Source: Erythroxylum novogranatense
Taxonomy: Eukaryota > Streptophyta > Magnoliopsida > Malpighiales > Erythroxylaceae
Reading direction: 5' to 3'
NCBI GenBank assembly: GCA_029891385.1
Contig: CM057225.1
Coordinates: forward strand, 80,067,887-80,131,886
Length of the DNA: 64,000 bases
The first letter of the stretch is position 1; every line of letters starts with the position of its first letter. Under the pieces are notes generated by a model. That model saw only the letters and a list, made by a program, of their open reading frames with translations, did not search any database and was not told the origin of the DNA. A program made the translations under genes and the position numbers. Below are positions 25,701 to 36,743 of the stretch, piece after piece.

Positions 25701-26366
25701 AACCTTTGTGGCCTTGTACAAATATCACCATCATTCATATTATCTTCCCATTACCCTTCACATTACATCTACATATATATATACACCATTTATTCAAATT
25801 TATAGATGTAAAATCATCACACAATGTACATGTCAAACATGTAGCAAATTTCTCAAATCAATAACAAACAATCAAAGCAACATTTATGAAGTAAGTGAAA
25901 ACATTTCATTCTCTTGATTCAAAAACAAACTTTTATTTCTTGATTCGGAAAAAGAAAACTTAAAAGCTCATTACTCAAATTATCAACTGTACCCACTTGC
26001 ACCCACATAGGTTCCAATTTCATATTCTTAAGACCATAAGAATCTTTGTTTTCATTACATTCCACTTGTTCACTTTAAGCTCAATGTTTCCACTTGAAAA
26101 GCCATGTTCATACATTTACATCCATATCACATTCGGGGATATATCACCATATCGCCATACACGGCATCCCCCCGCCCACTTCAATTTCATTGAATCATTT
26201 TCTGTCATATTACCCATATGCTGTTTCGCATTTCTATTTATCCAATGAAAGATTACCGTTTTTCTCACTAATTCGATTAGCCTAAACTCTTAACAATTGC
26301 TTATTTGAGTAACTTAAACACATGCGCCCATGTAATATCTCAATTTCGGCGCTCTGATATCATAAC
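22756..26366 (-). other. Non-coding interior of the LARD-like element, with PPT and primer site
   Basis: Next to the left LTR, 22756-22773 reads on the minus strand as CTTTTAAGGGGGGAGAAA, a polypurine tract. Next to the right LTR, 26352-26362 reads on the minus strand as TGATATCAGAG, one mismatch from the tRNA-Met primer site and 4 nt from the LTR edge. Between them, no reverse transcriptase, protease, integrase or gag motif was recognised on either strand; the longest frames are under 100 codons. The sequence is AT-rich and could be an extremely decayed gypsy body or a true non-coding LARD interior. Confidence 0.7.
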
Positions 26367-29300
26367 TGTTGGAACCCCTCCCCGGTGAGTCGCGTGCCCG
26401 ACGTCCTACGTGACATCTGAACGCGTATTTCACGAGGGAGGAATTCCTCACCACGGAAGAAACCTCAAATCGAACTTAATTTAATGTCATCGGAACAAAA
26501 CTTGATAAATTTGCCCTAATTATCCTCCAATAAAATTGATTGGCTTAGGGCCCATAACAAAATCCGATTCCTAAGCTAAAATGAAAAACTATATCTCTGG
26601 GTTAATTAGAATCAGAAATCGCTTCAATCGGATCTCTATAGCTCACAAAATCGCCCGAAAACAGAAAAACATTCGAAACCGTCACGTAATTGACTCTCAT
26701 CAATATTATCCGTGAATTCCGACCCAAAACCCGACACTATCATTTTACTAAAAAAGGGTATAATTTTTTTTTAGAAACCCAATGCTTCGAAAACCAAGTG
26801 AATCCGAGGCCAAACGAAAAAGTTACAAGCAGAAGAGTGAGAGGACATTCAGAGATTAGGCGTAGGCACGTCTAAGAGATTTAGAGACTAGACGTGGCCA
26901 CATCTAAGGATGAAGTATGGATTTGTAGGAAAATTTCAGAGTTTACAAACATCATAACTTTTGCTCCCAAAGTCTAAAATTCATAAATTTGGTACCAATA
27001 AAAAGGTAAAAGGAAGCTCTACAACTTCCTAGAATGATTTAAAAATTACTTTAGCCATTAAGAGGGTCAAAATTTGCTTTAAAGTTTCAGCCAAAAACTA
27101 AATTTTCCTACACAATGTCAAAAGTTTGAAAATTCATATCTTTTAACACACAGGTCGAAAAATGACACATTTTATCTCATTGGAAAGATAAAGAGATAAT
27201 TTACAACTTTCATGAAGAGTGCAACAGTCAGTTTAGTCATTTAAAGAGGTAAAAACACCCTCAAAGTTTCTGCCTATAAAAATACCAATGAAACAGTAAA
27301 TTGACCAAATGAATAGTACCTGAAATCTTTCTAACCTTATAACTTTTTATTCTTAACTCCAACTTTTTATTCTTAACTCCAATAATTGCAAATGATACCT
27401 CGTTGGAAAGGGAAAAAGATAATCTACATGTTCTATGAAGGATGGAAAAACCAAAACAAGCTCTAATGTGGTGAAAAGCCCTCCCAAAGGTTATGCCCAA
27501 AATTGCCAAATGAACAGTAACTGAACTAGGTGTAATCCCTATAACTTTTTACTCCTAACTCGAAATAAGGTATAGAAGACCTCAATAGAAAGAAGAAAGG
27601 ATTACCTACAAGTTTCATGAAGGGTACAAAAATCAATTCAATCATTAAAGAGGGTAAAAACACACTCAAATTTTCAGCCTATAAAAAGATCAATGAAACA
27701 GTAAATTTACCTAAATGAACAGTAACTGTCAACATTCCACACCTCATAATTTTTTATTCCTACCTCCAAAAATTGTAAATCATATCTCATTTTAAAGATA
27801 GAAGGATAATCTACATTTTTCAGGAAGAAATCGAAAACCAGATCAGCTTCTAAGAGGGTGAAAAAGCCTTCTAAAGGTGCTACAAAATTTCAGCCCTCAT
27901 CAACAATGAGCCTGAAATCTTTCAGCTCTCATAACTTTTTCATCTTAAATCTGAATGTGACAAACTTTATGTCATTGGAAAGATCTAATCATGCACTACA
28001 ATTTCAAGAAGGCATCTCACTGAAAATCTTACTCTAAGATACTCTAAAACCCAAAACAAGTTGCTGTCCAATTTGGGAAAATTGAACAAGACTTCCCTAA
28101 AAATGCTCTAGCCAAAATCTTAAATCCCACTCAACAACCTGCATAAAAACTCACTTTCCAATCTTCCACAACTCAAACCAATCTAAATATATATATCCTC
28201 AAATGGCAGCAACCACACTCTTAGGATTCTAATTGTTTCCAAAACATCAATTAATCTAACTTAACTCTTTCTTTTGTCCAATGTACCCATTTCATGCTAC
28301 ATTTGAGAAAACATTACATAAAATACATTTCAATATTCAAAACTCTTACATTTACATGGAAACAAGTCAATACAAAGTCTCAAGGGCATTCTAGCCCTAA
28401 TACATCCAAAACGACAAAAGTGAACGTACAAAGAATAACAATTATCCAAGATGTTAGCTAATGCTTGAAACAGGACTTCAAAAGCAAAAGGCATCAGAGT
28501 ATTGTCCCAATCCCGATGCGGTGACTCGGTTTCTCGCTTGACACCTGTGGAGGGGAAATGGGGTGTGAGCTCGACAGCTCAGTGGGTAAAAACTTAATAA
28601 TCAAGGAATAAGCAAAAACCATCATTCTTTCCTTCATTTTCAAAACAATGTCACATTAATAAAAGCATTCTTACTTTTCAAATCTTTTCACAAAGTTTAT
28701 CCCATCAAACAATTTACAAACTTAACACATCACAAAACAACCAAACATTTCATAAAAGCACAAACAAAGTGGTTCGAGTGGATCCGAAACAGAACGTATT
28801 ACACATTTTCGCTGAAGCGGTCATGTAGTAGTCAGATTTAATAGAGTCCTCGAGAGGAACTCCACGGCCACTAAAGCGGTGAAGAGAGAAGCCTATGGGT
28901 AGACATGTGCACCTAACTCAGATTGGACCACCATAAACCCAAAGAAAGCACGAAATTCACACTATTCGAAATTATTGGCCGTAACTGACCTTTTCAAAGT
29001 CACTTTCGCATAATTAGGCCAAACTGACAAATCTCTTTTCGAAATCGCACATTCGAGTCTTTTTCACATACAAAACATTATACAAATGAGTTCTCACATA
29101 ATTCACAATCAAAGAATATCACATACAAGTGAAAACATAACAAAGAGCAATTTATACTAACACTCTAAGTCATTAGAAAACATCAATTTGCCAACATCAC
29201 ATACTCAATCTTTTTCACTTATCAAATCATTTCTCCAACATTTCCAACATAACTTTACATTCAAGAAACATCACATACAAGTTTAAATCCTCACAAAAAA

Positions 29301-30269
29301 ATAATTAATACAAACTTCTTAAATCATTGGAAAGCATTAATTTGCATTTATTATAAACACATTAAATTGCCTATTAACTCAATTATTAAGGAATCACCCA
29401 CCTTAATTCCTTAAGCTCTAGGATTGATTAATTTGCCTCTCCTCAACTTCCAATGGCCTCTCTAGACCTTCATTAAGCATAATAATCCTATAAGCATAAG
29501 AGATAGCAAAATTCATAATCCTTAGGAAGAGAAAACATGAATTAACACCTATCTAACTTAACACATACCTAAACTAAGCTATTTAAGCCAAAACCTACCT
29601 AAATACCCAAGAATTTCGAAATTCTCTTACCTTAGGACAAAACCCACAAAATTTTGCTTTTTCTTCCAATGGAAAATTTAACCTTCCTCTAACCTTATCC
29701 TTCTTAAAGAACTTCCTAAATCCCTTTTCTTAAGCAAGAATCACAAAGCTTTAACTCTTCTTCTTCTTCTTCTTCTTCCTAGCTTGGCCGAAAGTCTCCT
29801 CTTCCCTTTCTCTATTGTAAGTTTCGTAACTTTCTAACTTAAAAGACTAAAGGAGCTTTGATTTTTTTTTTAAACTTATAACCTAAGCCCTCACCCAAAA
29901 CTACATCATTTCATTTACTCTCCTTTAAAACTTACAACTTTCATGGCTTCCACTCTTCATTCACGACAATCATCCTTGGTTTCCCATTTAAATCAATTCT
30001 TTTACTCATTTAATGACATTTGAAATGGGCTAAAAACCCATCTTATAAACCTTAAGCTTAAAATAATTATGGACCTCCTAAAATGCCCTTACACCAACCT
30101 ATTCCTTTAATTTCTAAGAATTTGTCAAAATTCTAATTTTTAACTAAATCCTTTCAATTTATTGTCATATACTAAGCCCTAAAGACCACAAATTAATTTT
30201 AAATAAAACATTAGGCAAACTAAACCTCAAAATAAAGAAAATCTGCTTAATGCGAATCGGGGCCCAACA
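26367..30269 (-). repeat. Right (5') LTR of the LARD-like element, 3903 bp
   Basis: This is the partner of 18879-22755. Compared with that copy it has a 20-bp tandem duplication (AACTTTTTATTCTTAACTCC at about 27341-27380). It ends CCAACA, followed by the ATGGA target duplication. Confidence 0.85.
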
Positions 30270-31094
30270 ATGGATTTATGCGAGTATTGGGAACAATCAG
30301 CTACAAAGGTTAGTTTTTATTTGATAAAAATACTTTATTTCACAACTTCTTTCATAATTAATTATATTTTAGTATTTATGAATTGTGAGTTATAGATGTT
30401 ATAATGAATTTTGCTACGTGTATGATTAAGAAAAAAGTCAAAATGACAAGGAGTCGGGTTAAATGTCTACCAAACTCTGGCTCCAAGGCCTTTGTAGCGA
30501 TACGACATGAGATTGTGAGTTATTATCTTTTAAATTATATTTTTACTTTGATTGACATTTCAAAATTTATGAAAAGAATTACTAGTAATATATATTTTTA
30601 CAACAGAGTGATAGGGATGGAGAAGAGTGTGACCGGATGAAGCTATGGTATCACACTCATTATAATGAAAGCAAAGATTAATGGACAACTCCCGAATGCA
30701 AAACAAAATGGGTGAGTACATAGTTCATTTACAATTATTTGTTAGATGAGAATGTGTATGTAATTAATTCTTATTTTTCTAGGAATTAATGTGTCATGAA
30801 ATGACACATTCAATAGAACAAGGTCATCTGATGACAGTGGATGAAGTTTGCGACAAAGTCTTGGGCACTAGATCAGATTACGTTGTTGGCATAGAAATTG
30901 GGCCTCGACCACAAGGGAATGCTTTGGTCAGAAAGAGACTTCGAGACGAATTAGAGGAGTCAAAGAGGGCTAATCAAGGGTTACAGTCTCAAGTCGATGA
31001 ATTGAGTAAACAATTTAAAGAAATGCAGGATCGATTAACTTCTAAAGTCAAACAACAAAAAAAAGCTCTTGAAACTTTTATGTTCTACACATAA

Positions 31095-31552
31095 TGTTGA
31101 GAATTGCAGTTAAATAATAAGTTGTTGTTTGCATGTATTCAATTCTTGTTATACATGAATAATTATTAAAATTAATGATATTTTCAAAATTGAAAAATTA
31201 TTAAATAAATTTATTTCATAAACAATATTTATTTGTTATTAAATAAATATTATTTTAAAATTTTGTTAAACATTACATTTGCAAAAATTATAAAAATTTA
31301 TTTTTCAAAATTTAAAACAAATTTAAATTAAAAAGTAATTATATTTCAAATTTATTAAATAGATTTCTTTTGCCAAATTGAAAATTTCAAAATTAATAAT
31401 TAGAATTGATTAATTATAAATTTTAAAATTTAGATAAATGAAAACAAATTAAGAAATTATAATTTATATTAAATCATTATCAAAAAAATTTGCAAATATA
31501 TTTAAATCATTTTTTTTTCCGTTAAATAACATTTATTAATTATTTCACAATC
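31095..31552. other. AT-rich CACTA interior, no gene seen
   Basis: This is the region after the stop of the CACTA ORF. It is strongly AT-rich with repeated AAATTAT words, probably 3' UTR and spacer. Confidence 0.5.
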
Positions 31553-31975
31553 AACGACGTCTTCTCAACAAGACGTCGTAGAAAGCACCTTTTCTGCGAC
31601 GTCCAGTAAACGTCGTTAAATTTAAACAATCAGTGACGTTTATTTCAAACGTCGTAAAATAACGACACATTTCTTGACCTCTTCATAAACGTCGCAATAT
31701 GTGGATCTTCTGTGACGTCCTTTGGACGTCGTTGAACCTAATCAATCCGTGACGTTTACTCAAAACGTCGCAAAATATACATACCTTTCCTGACGTCTAC
31801 AAAAAATGCCGGAGATTATCTGTGCCTTCTACAATGTTTAGCAACAAACGTCGCAGATCTCTATTGCCTACCCTACCTTCTACGACGTTTTTTTAGACGT
31901 CATTTTTTGTTTTTTACGACGGTTAAATTGATTATGCGACGTTTAAAAAACGACGCAGAAAAGGTCATTTTCTTG
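31553..31975. repeat. Right subterminal repeats of the large CACTA element
   Basis: At least twelve ACGTC/GACGT/CGTCG words occur in alternating orientation, such as GACGTCTTCTCAACAAGACG followed by TCG, ending in CGACGCAGAAAAGG just before the terminus. The spacing of roughly 25-40 bp and the mirror similarity to 11815-12075 support a TNPA-type binding array. Confidence 0.8.
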
Positions 31976-31983
31976 TAGTGTAC

Positions 31984-33480
31984 CTTCATTAGTAGACAAT
32001 TAACAATGTGCACTTCAGATTTGTGCCATTTGATACATAGATATCTTTTGATTTAAGGTTGTTGAAGTCAAAAACTGAAGCGTTGGATAAGGATGAAAAT
32101 GATTCAAATATTATTTTAACTTAAATAGTCAGAGCCTACGGTTGTTTTCATAACCTTTTTATTAAACGAATGAATGTCAAAGAGATAAATGTATAATTGA
32201 TACTATTCGGATTATTATTTGAGGAATATGTTTATGTAGAGTATCTATCATTTTTCGATGAATGATAATAAATATTATTTCAAAAATAAAAAGAAATGTG
32301 AAAACTCCCCAAAGTCAGCGTACTTATCACCGACAGAACAGAAGGGGCTTCGCCTTCGACGCTTAAACTTTCCATCCAATCTTGAAAGGCTTAAAGATCC
32401 TGCTTGGCCCAGCTAAAACGCGTTTTAAGTTTTGGTTTGTCCAGAAAAAGAAAGACAGAATCTGACCGGAAGCCTTAGTCGTTACTCCTTAGGCGGCAAA
32501 AAGGTCGTCAGTTCACACTTCCCTAGAAGCCAGGCTTCCTGCTCCTGGTACAAACTTGAAAGTCAAAATTCAAGAGTGGCGTTGAAAGACTGAAACAGAG
32601 GTCGTGTGGAACTAGATACAGTTGGGGTGTAATGTCACGTGGGATCCTATCCTATGGGTTCACCTGGTGGCAAAATAGGCACTTTCCTTTCCTTCCCCTC
32701 ATCAATCTAACGGTCAAAACTTTAGGAACCTACCATGCATCGCCCTTGTGTGGATTGATAGGTTCAGTTATTCCCAAAAACAAAAACAAAAAAAAGTTAC
32801 CCTCCCAAGGCTGTCAAACGAGAAAGGTGGTTCTTGCTATCCCTGCTCTATAAAATTAATTTTTTTATTTATTTATCAAAATTGACTTATAGAACTCTTT
32901 TATTTCTCTCTAATAAATCATTAAAATCATTAAATGTACGTGTTAAGAACCTTTGCCAATCGAGCAAACTATGTATGTCTAACTGTTTTTTTTTTTAATT
33001 TATCAAGATGGAAGAATTTTATATGAATATACATACACATAAAATTTATAAACCATATTCAAATGAATGATCAACATTCATAAACTTACTGGTCTAAGTA
33101 AACACATCGATAGAGACATGCAACTAACTTAATGAAAGGTTTTTCATTGTTGAATTTACACTTCAAACAATCTTCATCTTCATTAAGACGTGCAACTACA
33201 AAGGTGAACTGGCTTAGTTACACACGACGACACAGTACGCTAATAATACTTTCTGCCAAAATGTCAACAACCCACCACCATGACTAATCTTCTTCTCCTC
33301 CTAACTGTAAGTCAATCCTCCATCACTATATACTTAGCATTAAATTCCATTATATTCATTACTATATATCTCACTATCGCCTTCTTTACTTTCTCGGGTT
33401 ACTTCATTTACACGCTCCTTAGGAACTTGGCTCTATATCTCTCCTTGTTCGACGGCCTGGAAAGTAAAGAGAACATTTCC
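31984..33480 (+). promoter_or_regulatory. Upstream region of the MYB gene
   Basis: The 1.5 kb between the CACTA end and the MYB start codon becomes noticeably less AT-rich from 32310 to 32860, which looks like conserved or recently unique sequence. Visible motifs are a G-box CACGTG (32636-32641), a MYB core TAACGG (32708-32713) overlapping a W-box GGTCAA (32712-32717), and an AC-I element ACCTACC (32728-32734). A TATA-like TATAAAA lies at 32849-32855. AC elements and MYB cores are targets of phenylpropanoid MYBs and would fit feedback control. The transcription start is not determined, and an unmapped 5' UTR intron is possible. Confidence 0.45.
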
Positions 33481-34687
33481 ATGAGGAAGCCAGGTGGGTG
33501 CGAGAAAAAAATGGTAAATAAAGGAGCTTGGACTAAGCAAGAAGATCAGAAACTAATCGATTATGTTCGTGAACATGGCAAAGGGTGCTGGAGCTCACTT
33601 CCTCAGGCTGCAGGTATATTACATACACATGATACCCGCGATTCGTCCATTGTATATAAACTTCATTACCGTGTAATTACCAGAAATATGTACTTACTTT
33701 TAACAATTCCGCTCTTCGCATTTGTGCGTATATATACAGGGCTGCTTCGATGTGGGAAAAGTTGCAGATTGAGATGGGTGAATTATTTACGGCCAAACCT
33801 TAAAAGGGGTAACTTTGATGAAGATGAAGAGGAACTTATCGTCAAACTACATGCACTTCTTGGAAACAGGTATATATATATGTTCAAATTCTTCATTTTG
33901 CAGAAGCATTTATAACTGCATATAATAACAAATGACAACGTTATCCAGGAATCCACTCAGAAAATTTCCAAATTCCCATTTTAGTTTTTCTCATTCCAAT
34001 GCATGTAATATGGGATGTATTAATAACATAGTTTCTGTTCTCATCTTTATTTCCCACGAAATCTGTGCAGAACGGTAGCCTCAGGTACCATCGAGATTTT
34101 GTTTTTAATCTTATAGAAAAAATTGTAAGCGTGACACGCAAAGCACCCTACCTTTCATATAAAATTAGGATAAACCCTACCTTTCATATAAAATTGTCAT
34201 ATAAAATTCGGATAAGTCACTAAGGTTCTGATTGTAACAAGGAAATCATTCTCAAAAAAAAAATATTTTTACAGGTTTTATTGATCTATTCTAATTATTT
34301 GGCATTATATCTTCAACCATTCAATGCTAATTGTAATTGTAACAACGACTTAGGTGGTCACTCATAGCTGGAAGATTGCCAGGACGGACGGACAATGAAG
34401 TAAAGAATTATTGGAATACACATATGAGGAGAAAACTATTACAGATGGGCATAGACCCCAACAATCACCGCATGCACCAATTTGGTGATAGAAAATGTCA
34501 TATTGTTAGCTCCAGTGAAGAGAGTGTTTCGTGCCTGGAATCCACAACTGGTTCTGAAAATAGTAAGATTTGCACTTTGCCTGATCTCAATCTTGATGTT
34601 ACCACGGAGTTGCCAGTTATTGAACACAAGCAGCTGCATGTTGATCGCCCACCAACTCGACTTCTATTTGGAAAATTGCTCTATTAG
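33481..34687 (+). CDS. R2R3-MYB transcription factor, subgroup 4 repressor
   Basis: The CDS has three exons: 33481-33613, 33740-33869 and 34354-34687. Introns of 126 and 484 bp interrupt Gly45 and Arg88, the classic R2R3-MYB sites, and the middle exon has the usual 130 bp. The product is 198 residues. R2 (about 14-61) keeps Trp17, Trp37 and Trp57; R3 (about 67-112) has Phe70, Trp89 and Trp108. Residues 76-95 fit the bHLH-interaction signature [DE]Lx2[RK]x3Lx6Lx3R. After the MYB domain come GIDPNNHR (120-127, the subgroup-4 C1 motif) and LPDLNLD (163-169, an EAR/C2 repression motif). The end [10 protein letters not shown] faintly resembles the TLLLFR repressor motif. The features best fit the C2/FaMYB1/MYB27-type nuclear repressors that dampen anthocyanin, proanthocyanidin or phenylpropanoid genes through bHLH partners. 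The start was chosen because MRKP...KGAW(T/S)KQED is the family N-terminus; an in-frame ATG at 33280 would add 67 hydrophobic residues with no family counterpart. Confidence 0.93.
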
Positions 34688-35449
34688 TTGACAGGTTGTT
34701 TCCTTGTAATTTCCTCGTTCTAAGGCAAGTTAAACTATAAACACGTTCAAAAAGCACAGTTTATGAATCATGTTTAACTTTTTTCCAAATTAGTTTCATG
34801 TTATAGATTGGATAGGATTACACTTGTTATAGGAAAGATCGCCAATCCAGGGGAAAAACTAAAAGGTTCAGTGATAAAAGTACATTCATGTCTAGAACTA
34901 TTTCGTGTACAACATCCTACCCATGTAACGAAAGGATTAATTACCCAAAGTAGGACAAAGGAAAAAAGTAAGTGCTCGGCCTAAGTTATAAGAGTTTAGG
35001 AATGGATCTGCCCCCGATTGTATAGTATGTATGTCTAAAATAGCATGGATGAGAACTTCTATGATCGAAATTCCAAAAGCAGTTAACCTTGTTGAGGCCG
35101 CTCAAGTCCAACAAATGCTGAGAATTGACAAAGAAAAGAACAATTAATAGAGCGGCACACAGAAGTATTTATGGCATTCACTTCGATGCTGCATGACTGA
35201 AGTTTTAAAATGGAGAGCTTGTTAGAGAGTTTACACCCATACGTTAACTAAGCTAATACATGATATGAGCCTCCTTTCTTTAACATCTGCATTTAAGATA
35301 AATCGGTTTTGAACAAAAGTTGAGACCAGTTAAGGTCATTGGTTTAGCATTTTATTTTCTTCCCCAACTCTCAAACTTGATATTGGCAATCTCGCAAAAA
35401 GAATTTTTTGGTTGTTTAATAAATTCCATTTTTTGGTTTTAGAAAACAT
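34688..35449. other. MYB 3' flank, no further gene seen
   Basis: AT-rich sequence follows the TAG stop. No clear AATAAA signal is visible close to the stop and no second coding region is recognised. LINE similarity on the minus strand begins at about 35450. Confidence 0.5.
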
Positions 35450-35660
35450 ATAAAGGATTATTGAATTTGTCAAAAAGTAAAGTGTATCATTGGTACTTAG
35501 TTAGCCTTTGATTGCTAATCAAAACACAAAGGATGATTTAAGGATGTTATTAAGAAACCAAACTAGTCACAATATAAGCACTTTCAAATTGCTTACCTTA
35601 AAGACACATGTGTAAGATTTATTTGTAAAGCTACTAAAGTTATAGCTCACCCAAATAAGT

Positions 35661-35711
35661 TTATCCTCTTTATTGGGATTAAGGAACTTATCCTCTTTAT
35701 TGGGATTAGGG
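35661..35711. repeat. 27-bp tandem duplication
   Basis: TTATCCTCTTTATTGGGATT occurs twice, 27 bp apart, inside the LINE zf-RVT region. It is a local duplication of LINE sequence. Confidence 0.85.
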
Positions 35712-35784
35712 TTGTGACTTGGTAGATTTTTGATAATATTAGAATAACCTCTAGTGTTGTGTGTAGGACAATACCAACTATTAC

Positions 35785-35923
35785 GGGTACAGATCTTCTG
35801 TACCCCTTATTTTGTACCTACTCAGTACCCATTTAATCTTAACCATCCAATGTAATAAATTGGATGGTTGAGATCAAAAAGAGACAAAGGGTACAGAATA
35901 AGGGATACAGAAGATCTGTCACC
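35785..35923. mobile_element. Hairpin MITE, 139 bp, probable Mutator type
   Basis: The whole unit is one long inverted repeat. GGGTACAGATCTTCTGTACC at the left pairs with its near complement ending at 35923. The arms run inward for about 69 bp with one unpaired patch, and the centre is CCATCCAAT-loop-ATTGGATGG. Flanks AACTATTAC (35776-35784) and ATCTATTAC (35924-35932) are a 9-bp duplication with one mismatch, the length typical of Mutator-type MITEs. An 8-bp hAT duplication with one mismatch is also possible. It lies within LINE sequence. Confidence 0.8.
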
Positions 35924-36743
35924 ATCTATTACCTTCGATGATATTTTGCACCTTTTCAGTGTCAGGAATGTCTTATCATCAAGGTTTTGGCATTGGGAAG
36001 CTTATGAAAGGGCCTATCACATCTCAGTTATCAAATTAAAGCCAAGCGCTCTCTTCATTATCCATTATACATTTCATAGTATAGATTTAACATATGTTGA
36101 GGTCATGTCCAGGAAGTGTTGGTTTTAGAAGCTTTGTCCCCTTAAGAATTAGGTATGCATATATTGCACCCATAAGAGTTCTTGATCCATAAATGACTTT
36201 CAAATTCTTGTGGCAAAAAAAAAAATCGTTCATAGTTCTAATGTATTTGATTCCCAAACCACCATTGCCCTTTAGGAATAATAATTCTATCAACTTGACT
36301 TTACATTAAAAGAATCATCATGCGTGTGAATCTAAAGAAAGTTTTTAAGTAACATTTTAATAGCCTTGGTAGTGTTTAATTGGAGAAATAGATGGGACCA
36401 ATAATAGACTTGGATACTACTAAGGATAGAGTTAACAAGTTGTAGTCTCCTAACAAAGGTGAGGTATCTATCATGCCAAGTTCATATTCTTTTATAAGTT
36501 ATATTAAAGAATGGCTAACAATCCTTCATAGTGAGCACCGAGACAATAATAGGGATACCAAGGTACCTTAAAGGTGGTTAAAGTAGCTTAAACCCAAGTT
36601 TACTAGTGCCTTCTTTTGCTAACTCAGAGATACTAGGAGAGATAAGAAGGTTGCTTTTACATATGTTGATAAAAAGAAATGGAAACCTTTGGAAAGGCTA
36701 AAGAGAATTAATGATGAATTTAACTGAATCCATGTTAACCCTA

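Larger units (their letters stand above)
18879..30269 (-). mobile_element. Gypsy-like LTR retrotransposon without coding capacity (LARD-like)
   Basis: Two long direct repeats (18879-22755 and 26367-30269) begin TGTTGGAACCCC and end GGGGCCCAACA on the + strand. They are flanked by ATGGA at 18874-18878 and 30270-30274. A primer site complementary to initiator tRNA-Met lies next to the right LTR and a polypurine tract next to the left one, so transcription runs on the minus strand and the right LTR is the 5' LTR. The 3.6-kb interior has no gag-pol similarity that I can see, while the LTRs are longer than the interior. That is the profile of a large retrotransposon derivative moved in trans. The high LTR similarity suggests recent insertion. 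Confidence 0.85.
17911..31094 (+). pseudogene. Broken En/Spm-type (Transposase_24-like) CACTA ORF, split by an LTR retrotransposon
   Basis: Six exons can be followed by GT...AG borders and frame: 17911-18307, 18383-18630, 18712-18878 continuing after the retrotransposon at 30275-30308, 30396-30514, 30607-30711 and 30783-31094. The protein has a Gln/Pro/Thr-rich N-terminus and a VEGRPTKS segment. Further on come IDNKVHAAVKRFLALRSKD, a VAEWMD...LCEYWEQSATK segment, LPNSGSKAFVAIRHE and LWYHTHYNESKD. A DEVCDKVLGTRSDYVVGIEI segment and a C-terminal Glu/Lys/Gln coiled coil close it. These are typical of the accessory or DNA-binding ORF of plant En/Spm elements (Transposase_24, Ptta/En/Spm family), not the DDE catalytic protein. 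An in-frame TAA at 18514-18516 and the 11.4-kb insertion make it non-functional. The first base of the first exon is uncertain (an upstream ATG is at 17905). Confidence 0.72.
11795..31980 (+). mobile_element. Large CACTA (En/Spm) transposon, about 20.2 kb with nested retrotransposon
   Basis: The left end reads CACTACAACAAAAATATACA and the right end is the complement of CACTACAAGAAAATGACC. The trinucleotide TAC is duplicated at 11792-11794 and 31981-31983, as expected of CACTA insertion. Both ends carry dense ACGTC/CGTCG subterminal repeats. Removing the nested LTR retrotransposon (18879-30269 plus one ATGGA) leaves about 8.8 kb. The only coding remains are the En/Spm-type ORF at 17911-31094. 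No DDE transposase (TNPD/Transposase_21 type) is recognisable, so the element was probably mobilised by a related autonomous copy. Confidence 0.88.

Noticed and set aside
11837..31980. Alternative left end of the large CACTA element at the inner CACTAC (11837)
   Set aside because: The three bases before it are TAT and do not match the TAC after the right end; the outer terminus at 11795 does match.
33280..33480. In-frame N-terminal extension of the MYB protein by 67 hydrophobic residues
   Set aside because: Subgroup-4 MYBs start with MRKP close to the R2 repeat. The extension has no family counterpart and reads like translated 5' UTR.
34439..34639. Minus-strand frame opposite MYB exon 3
   Set aside because: It is a shadow of the MYB coding sequence with no family resemblance.
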